From Nicotiana tabacum (taxonomy: Eukaryota; Streptophyta; Magnoliopsida; Solanales; Solanaceae): a DNA stretch of 64,000 nucleotides. The position numbers and the translations under genes were made by a program. The notes below the pieces were generated by a model. It saw only the letters and a list, made by a program, of their open reading frames with translations. It did not search any database and was not told the origin of the DNA. Positions 59,301 to 64,000 of this stretch are shown here, one piece after another; the stretch's first letter is position 1, and each line of letters begins with the position of its first letter. The stretch lies in NCBI RefSeq assembly GCF_000715075.1, contig NC_134087.1, positions 105,935,161 through 105,999,160 on the forward strand, in the 5' to 3' direction.

Positions 59301-60585
59301 AGATGTGTTCATTTCAGCATATCGCTCCTTACGGAGGAGTATTTGAACGTTGGATGTTATTTCGTCATTGGATATTTCATGTAATACTATATTGTGTCGT
59401 GTATGTTGTGAAACGGCTTGATTAATTGCATATGTGTTGAGGTTCCGTATAGCAATGGTATTATGTAAGCAGGATGGCTCCCGAGATGTAGATCATATAT
59501 CGCACCTTAGTTGTGCTTGAGTTTTGTAGTGTATGGCGCCATCTTTCTCCCCAGGAATTGCATTATGCACTTCGCGTGCTTGTGGTTGATATTCGGATAT
59601 TTCACAGGTGTGAGCATTTTAGCTCGATAAGTAATTCTTTTATAGATTATTATGTGTGGATCGGGTGGCACGCCGCCACGAGTACATTGTTTGGATTAGG
59701 TGGCACGCCGCCACGGGTATCATGGTTGGATTGGGTTGCACGTCGTAATGGTATTATGTGTGGATTAGGCTGCAAGCCGCAACAGTGTGATGTTGAGTAC
59801 AGTCCCCTACATCTATTCTTGTGTATTTTGTTTCTCATTTTCTGAGGAAGGTTCATAACATCCTTTCGGATGATAATTAGTTATGTGGGTTGAGTAGTCC
59901 TTTCCAGAGTTTGTTTCTTTATGCATCACATTCGAGTTTATAGCTTGTTGGCACATTGTGGCATCATATGAGACTTTTGGCAGAGTCTGAGGTGGCTTAT
60001 TACCTGAGCAGCTTGTACTGGGTGAGACGAGGTTATTGGACCTAGAATCAGTGCGTCAGATTTGTATGAAGCATATTAAAGAGTAAATAACGATATTCAG
60101 TCCAGAATGAGGTAATGGTTCTTGTTAAGAGGAGGAATTCAATGACTTGCTGACTCGACAGTTGGTTATAAAGTCCTACACATCTCTTCCATCGTGGCAG
60201 TATTGCAAGAGTTGAAATAGGAATCATATGAGTCATGAGGTGTGTTGTGAGCATGATTCGTGAAATTTCGGCTATTGTTATCAAAGGATGTCCTTATGGT
60301 CATGTAGATTATGCGGTGCATGGTGTGGATTCAGCAAAGGTATGAAAACATGTATTAGTGTGTCGTGTATTGATGTGTGTTGGAAACAGGTTTGGTAGAG
60401 AATTTCATATGTTGGTATTGGGCTCTAAGGCTTATTTGGCTAAGAAAAAGGGAGAATCTTTAGACTGGCTCAAGCTAGTGTGCTTAACGGAGTTATGGTG
60501 GCACGGGTAGGTGCACGAGGTGTTAAATAGTGATTTCAGACAACTCTAGAGCAGTTCTTAGCACGTTCGAGGACGAACGTATGTT
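56349..60585 (+). mobile_element. Element F interior: 4.2 kb without coding capacity
   Basis: After a leader shared with element D (to about 56530) the interior has no frame longer than about 110 codons and no gag, protease, RT or integrase motif on either strand. Complete ends with a non-coding interior define a large retrotransposon derivative (LARD). It must depend on proteins from another element; D-type chromoviruses share its leader, PPT block and LTR termini. Confidence 0.7.
59653..59786 (+). repeat. Four hairpin repeats in the F interior
   Basis: Four copies of ggatcgggtggcacgccgcc-type units at spacings of 36-40 bp. Stems are GTGGC/GCCAC (twice), TTGC/GTAA and CTGC/GCAA around acgcc, acgtc or aagcc loops. 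Same motif as in the D LTRs. Confidence 0.75.
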
Positions 60586-60599
60586 TATGTGGGAGAGTA
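60586..60599 (+). promoter_or_regulatory. Polypurine tract of element F
   Basis: tatgtgggagagta, preceded by gaggacgaacgtatgttt, abuts the 3' LTR. Confidence 0.8.
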
Positions 60600-62671
60600 T
60601 GTAACGACTCGACCGGTAATTTTGAGCTCTAGCACATCGTTCGGCAGTTTAAGGCCATGAGTCGCTTCACTTCAGGTATTAAAACTTGTACGTGTGGTCA
60701 TAATTGAATTTTGAAAGTTCAGAGTTGATTTGGAAAGAAAATTCTCAGTTCGAAAATATTAAGTTGGAAGAATTGACTAAGGTTGGATTTTTGAGTAATC
60801 GACCTCGAAATCCGGATTTAAAGGTTCCAGCAGGTTCATATGATGATTTCGGACTTGGGCGTATGTTCGGATCGAGTTTTGGATGACCTAAGAGCATTTC
60901 AGCGCCTATTGTGGAAGTTAGCATTTAGAAAGAATTTCATAAATTTGGGTTGAAGTGCATTTCAATGTAATTGATGTCCGTTTGGGATTCCGAGTTCGGG
61001 ATAGCTCCATATGATTGTTTTGGTATTGGGAGTGCGTCCGGATGTGGATTTGGAGGTTCGTAGGTCAATTCGGGGTCATTTGGCGAAAGTTAGAAATTTG
61101 AAGGTTTTTGAGAAGTTTGACCGGGAGTGGACTTTTTGATATCGGGGTCGGATTTTGATTTTGAAAGTCGGAGTAGGTCTGTAATGTTGAATACGACTTG
61201 TGCGCAAAACTTGAGGTCAACCGGATATGATTTGATAGGTTTCGGCATCGAATGAAGAAGTTTGAAGTTCTAAAGTTCATAAAGCTTGAATTGGGGTGCG
61301 ATTCATGATTTCGGTGTTATTTGATGTGATTTGAGGCCTCGAGCGTCCGTGTTATGTTTTAGAACTGGTTGGTATAATTGGACGGGCTTCCGGAGGCCTC
61401 GGTTGGATTCTGGGTTGTTAACGGATCAAATTTGAAATTTGAGGAAGAGCAGAGGCAGCTGGTATCTGGTGTAACCGCACCTGCGAGGTTTTGGCCGCAG
61501 GTGCGGAGCCGCAGCGGCGGCCAAGGGAGGCGCAGAAGAAAAGAACAACGCAGGTGCGCACTGTCTATCACAGAAGCAATTTGAGCAGATGCGGTCTTTT
61601 GTCTACAGGTACGAGCTTTGGCTGGGCAATGAGGACCGCATGAGCGGGATTTTGATCGCACCTACGGAGCTGCCGAAGCGGCTGTTGTCCGTAGGTGCGA
61701 AAGTCGGTTGGCAGTGAGGTTTCATTAAAACAGGACTTGACCCATTTTTCTTCCATTTTTCACTTGGTGGAGGCAATTTTGGAGAGATCAAGGAGGAATT
61801 TTCATCAAGCAACACAAGGTAAGTGATCCCCACTAATTGCAAGTTAAATACATGGATTCTATAAGGAATTAAACATGGAGATTTTGTGGAAATTTGGGAT
61901 TTTGGTAGAAAGACCTAGAAATTAGTATTTTTACCACGAATTTGGGCATGAAATTTGGAATAAATTATATATTTGAGTTCATGGTGTTATGGATAAAGTT
62001 TATCTTCAAAAAAAATCGGAATCTAGGCACGTGGGCCTAAGGGTGATTTTTATCGACTTTTCGAACGGAGTTGGAAAATTGTTGTAAATTTAATTGTTAT
62101 AAGTATTAGAGTATTTTTTTATTTGTTTGTACATTTATTGACTAGTTTTGGATTGTTGGGCATCGGGTTGAGTTATTTGAAAAGTTTGAGAGCCGGATAC
62201 TTACTAGATACGCGCTGTCTTCGTACTCATACTACACTTGCTGTACATTTTGTTGTACAGGAAGATATACATTTAGTGGCCTTGTGGGCGCAGCAGCGTG
62301 GTTGATACAGAGACTTAGGTGAGCTTCATCTTATGCTAAGATCCGCAACCAGCAAAATCTCCTTCAGAGTATTTGTATTTTCTTTCCTATCCAAATTTGT
62401 ATTCCGAACAGATGCTGTATTTAATTTTATCTCCTAGTTGAATACTCATGCACTTGTGACACTGGGTTTTGGGGTGATTACGGGTTGTTCGGTATTAAAA
62501 CTGTTAAAAATATTATTATTTACTCGGTAAAGTCTATCTTTCACTATTTAATCAAAGAAAATTATGATTTCTAAAATGTCAAATGAGAACTAAATTAACT
62601 ATTTAGTATTGGCTTGCTTGACAGTAAAGTCCTGCGCCATCACGACCTTTAGTGAATTTTGGATCTTGACA
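60600..62671 (+). mobile_element. Element F: 3' LTR with an internal deletion
   Basis: Starts TGTAACGACTCGACCGG and ends ggatcttgaCA. It aligns with 53523-56333 except that about 738 bp (5' LTR 55119-55856) are missing at position 62195, at a GG microhomology. The deleted part contains the two ggatcgggt motifs. No clean target duplication is visible (actat left, attac right). Confidence 0.88.
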
Positions 62672-62799
62672 ATTACGGGGTTTGGATCGGAGAGCCGGGG
62701 GTAGGGGAGGAGAAACAACAATACTACTAGATTCGCCAGTCTTAGATTTCCCTTATTCTTACTTTTACCATGCCCAAAAATATTTCTTAAGGAAGACAT
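62672..62799 (-). pseudogene. hAT transposase remnant, N-terminal codons
   Basis: ATG on the minus strand at 62799-62797 begins MSSLRNIFGHGKSKNKG, an N-terminus I recognise from Solanaceae BED-finger hAT proteins. A frameshift follows, then SDPNPV up to the F LTR at 62671. It belongs with 52617-53522; F separates them. Confidence 0.65.
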
Positions 62800-63509
62800 C
62801 TTAATTAATCAAGTAATAGCAACTAAATAAAACAAACAAAAACTATAATATTAAGACTTAAGAATTGGAATGAATTTATCGAATTGATGAACAACTTGTT
62901 AAAAATTGATTATCATTGAAGACTTGAATACTCCAATTTATCAACTTCACAATTTTTTCACAAATCCTAACAACCTCAATATTTTTTAACTATTTTTTTT
63001 TGAATAAAGTAAGCAATAGTAGCAACTCATAATTTTTTCACTTTTTTTTATAAAGTAAACAATTATAGCAAGTATTGAAGAAAATTAGAGAGAGATTTTG
63101 ATAGATTGATATTGGTTTTGTAAGAAAATTAAAAGAACAAGGGGGTATTTACAGTAGAAAATAAAAAAAAGTATAATAATAAAAAGTTTGGGATTAAAAA
63201 TTAGTTGGGGGGTTGGGGGGGGGGGGGGTTAAATGACTATTATTTATTGAAGATCCAACGACTATTTTTTTTAAAGCCAAAAACTCTTCTTTATGGCTAT
63301 TTTTTTTTAAAAATTCTGTTGGGCCCGTTTGGTCATCCATGGGCTGGACCGGTCCCATGGCAGGCCAAACGGGCTCGGTCCAAACATTCTCAGCCATAAA
63401 AACTGGCCCACGAGACTAGCACAAGCCCACCAATTGCGGTTCAAATGGTCCTAGCCCGTTTAGCCCGCAATCCCGGACCGGTCCCGACCTGACCCAGTTG
63501 CCAACCTTA
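62800..63509 (-). mobile_element. hAT 5' terminal region and inverted-repeat end
   Basis: AT-rich leader, then a G-run (63207-63228), then a GGCC/CCGG-rich subterminal part (63320-63490) made of repeated gcccg, cgggc and ccggtccc words. The minus-strand end reads ttaaggttggcaactgggtc (63491-63510), close to the common hAT terminus YAGGGNTGGCAA. No protein. Confidence 0.55.
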
Positions 63510-64000
63510 ATAGAAGCAGAAGCATTTTTTAAGAAACAAAAAAAAAAAATAGCTTCTCCCCAGAAGCTAAAGCAGTTTTAATTATTCTTCCTACCAAAAA
63601 TACTTTTAGCAAAATATTATATATACCAAAATAACCTTACTTAGTTTAAACTATTAAGTAATATATGATGATTTTTGGGATGAACTTTCATATTTATTGA
63701 ATGATTTTTTTATATATTTAATTTATCTTGAAAGAATAACGTATTTTTTATTTTTTTTTACTTAAATTAAATAAAAAATTAATTATTATTTTTAAATAAA
63801 TATTTGTGATTATTTATCTTCTTATATAATATTAATTAAGCAAATCTATTCATGTCTTTATTCGTAATTTGATTAAAAGCACTTTTTGAAAAGCTACTAA
63901 ACACAAATTATTGTTCAAAGTACTTTTCAAATTAAATAGCTAAACACAATCTGTTTTTCTCCAAAAGTATTTTTGTAAAGCAATTTTGAAAAAAAAAAGC
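63510..64000. repeat. AT-rich flanking DNA, probably a MITE-like repeat cut by the window end
   Basis: Begins tagaagcagaagcattttt and ends ccaaaagtatttttgtaaag. The gcttctgctt/aaaagtactttt words are common in short AT-rich plant transposon relics. No gene seen. Confidence 0.35.

Noticed and set aside
53518..62676. Target-site duplication for element F
   Set aside because: The flanks actat and attac share too little to call; the site may have been altered by the nearby duplication events.

Overview
This window is a piece of plant nuclear heterochromatin made almost entirely of nested transposable elements. I see no host gene, tRNA or rRNA in it. The LTR families (chromovirus-type Ty3/gypsy LTRs ending in the 'catcacgacc...gacA' signature, an Ogre/Tat element with G-patch and second RNase H domains, a BED-finger hAT) and their composition look like Solanaceae, most likely Nicotiana or a close relative. 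The species call is inference from remembered repeat families.

Layout, from outermost (oldest) to innermost (youngest). (1) A hAT DNA transposon on the minus strand is the outermost element. Its right terminus is near 63509, its N-terminal codons are at 62672-62799 and its BED-finger region is at 52617-53522. (2) Element F (53523-62671, plus) is a large gypsy-like element with two LTRs, a tRNA-iMet-type PBS and a PPT but no recognisable protein; it splits the hAT gene. (3) Element C (about 12002-52616, plus; Athila-like) also sits in the hAT gene. It keeps two decayed accessory ORFs and a 3' LTR starting at 17789 and ending at 52616. (4) Element B (2697-12001, plus; Tekay-like chromovirus with an RNase H-integrase-chromodomain remnant) abuts C at 12001/12002 and probably inserted into it. 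Element G, of which only an LTR (1-2696) is visible, interrupts the 5' LTR of B. (5) Element D (18558-52041, minus; chromovirus with a protease/RT remnant) inserted into the 3' LTR of C. (6) Element E (23773-46796, plus; about 23 kb Ogre/Tat) inserted into D with a perfect 5-bp target duplication CCATC and nearly identical 4.38-kb LTRs, so it is the youngest.

Element E is the only element with a complete protein order: ORF1 (677 aa, intact), gag, protease with G-patch, a probable spliced intron, RT, RNase H, archaeal-type RNase H, integrase. Gag-pol is interrupted by six in-frame stops and two frameshifts although the LTRs are almost identical, which suggests mobilisation in trans.

The most interesting signal is structural. 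E carries four dispersed copies of a motif of about 70 nt (near 28911, 31366, 39121, 42246). They can all fold as the same hairpin-containing H-type pseudoknot, with compensatory changes in all three stems. The copies lie before ORF1, between ORF1 and gag, after integrase and just before the PPT. Further covarying hairpins occur in its 3' UTR (39601-39788) and LTR (27366-27751). A different hairpin built on a GATCGGG core recurs in elements B, D, F and G. Coordinates of element ends are read from LTR alignments by eye.
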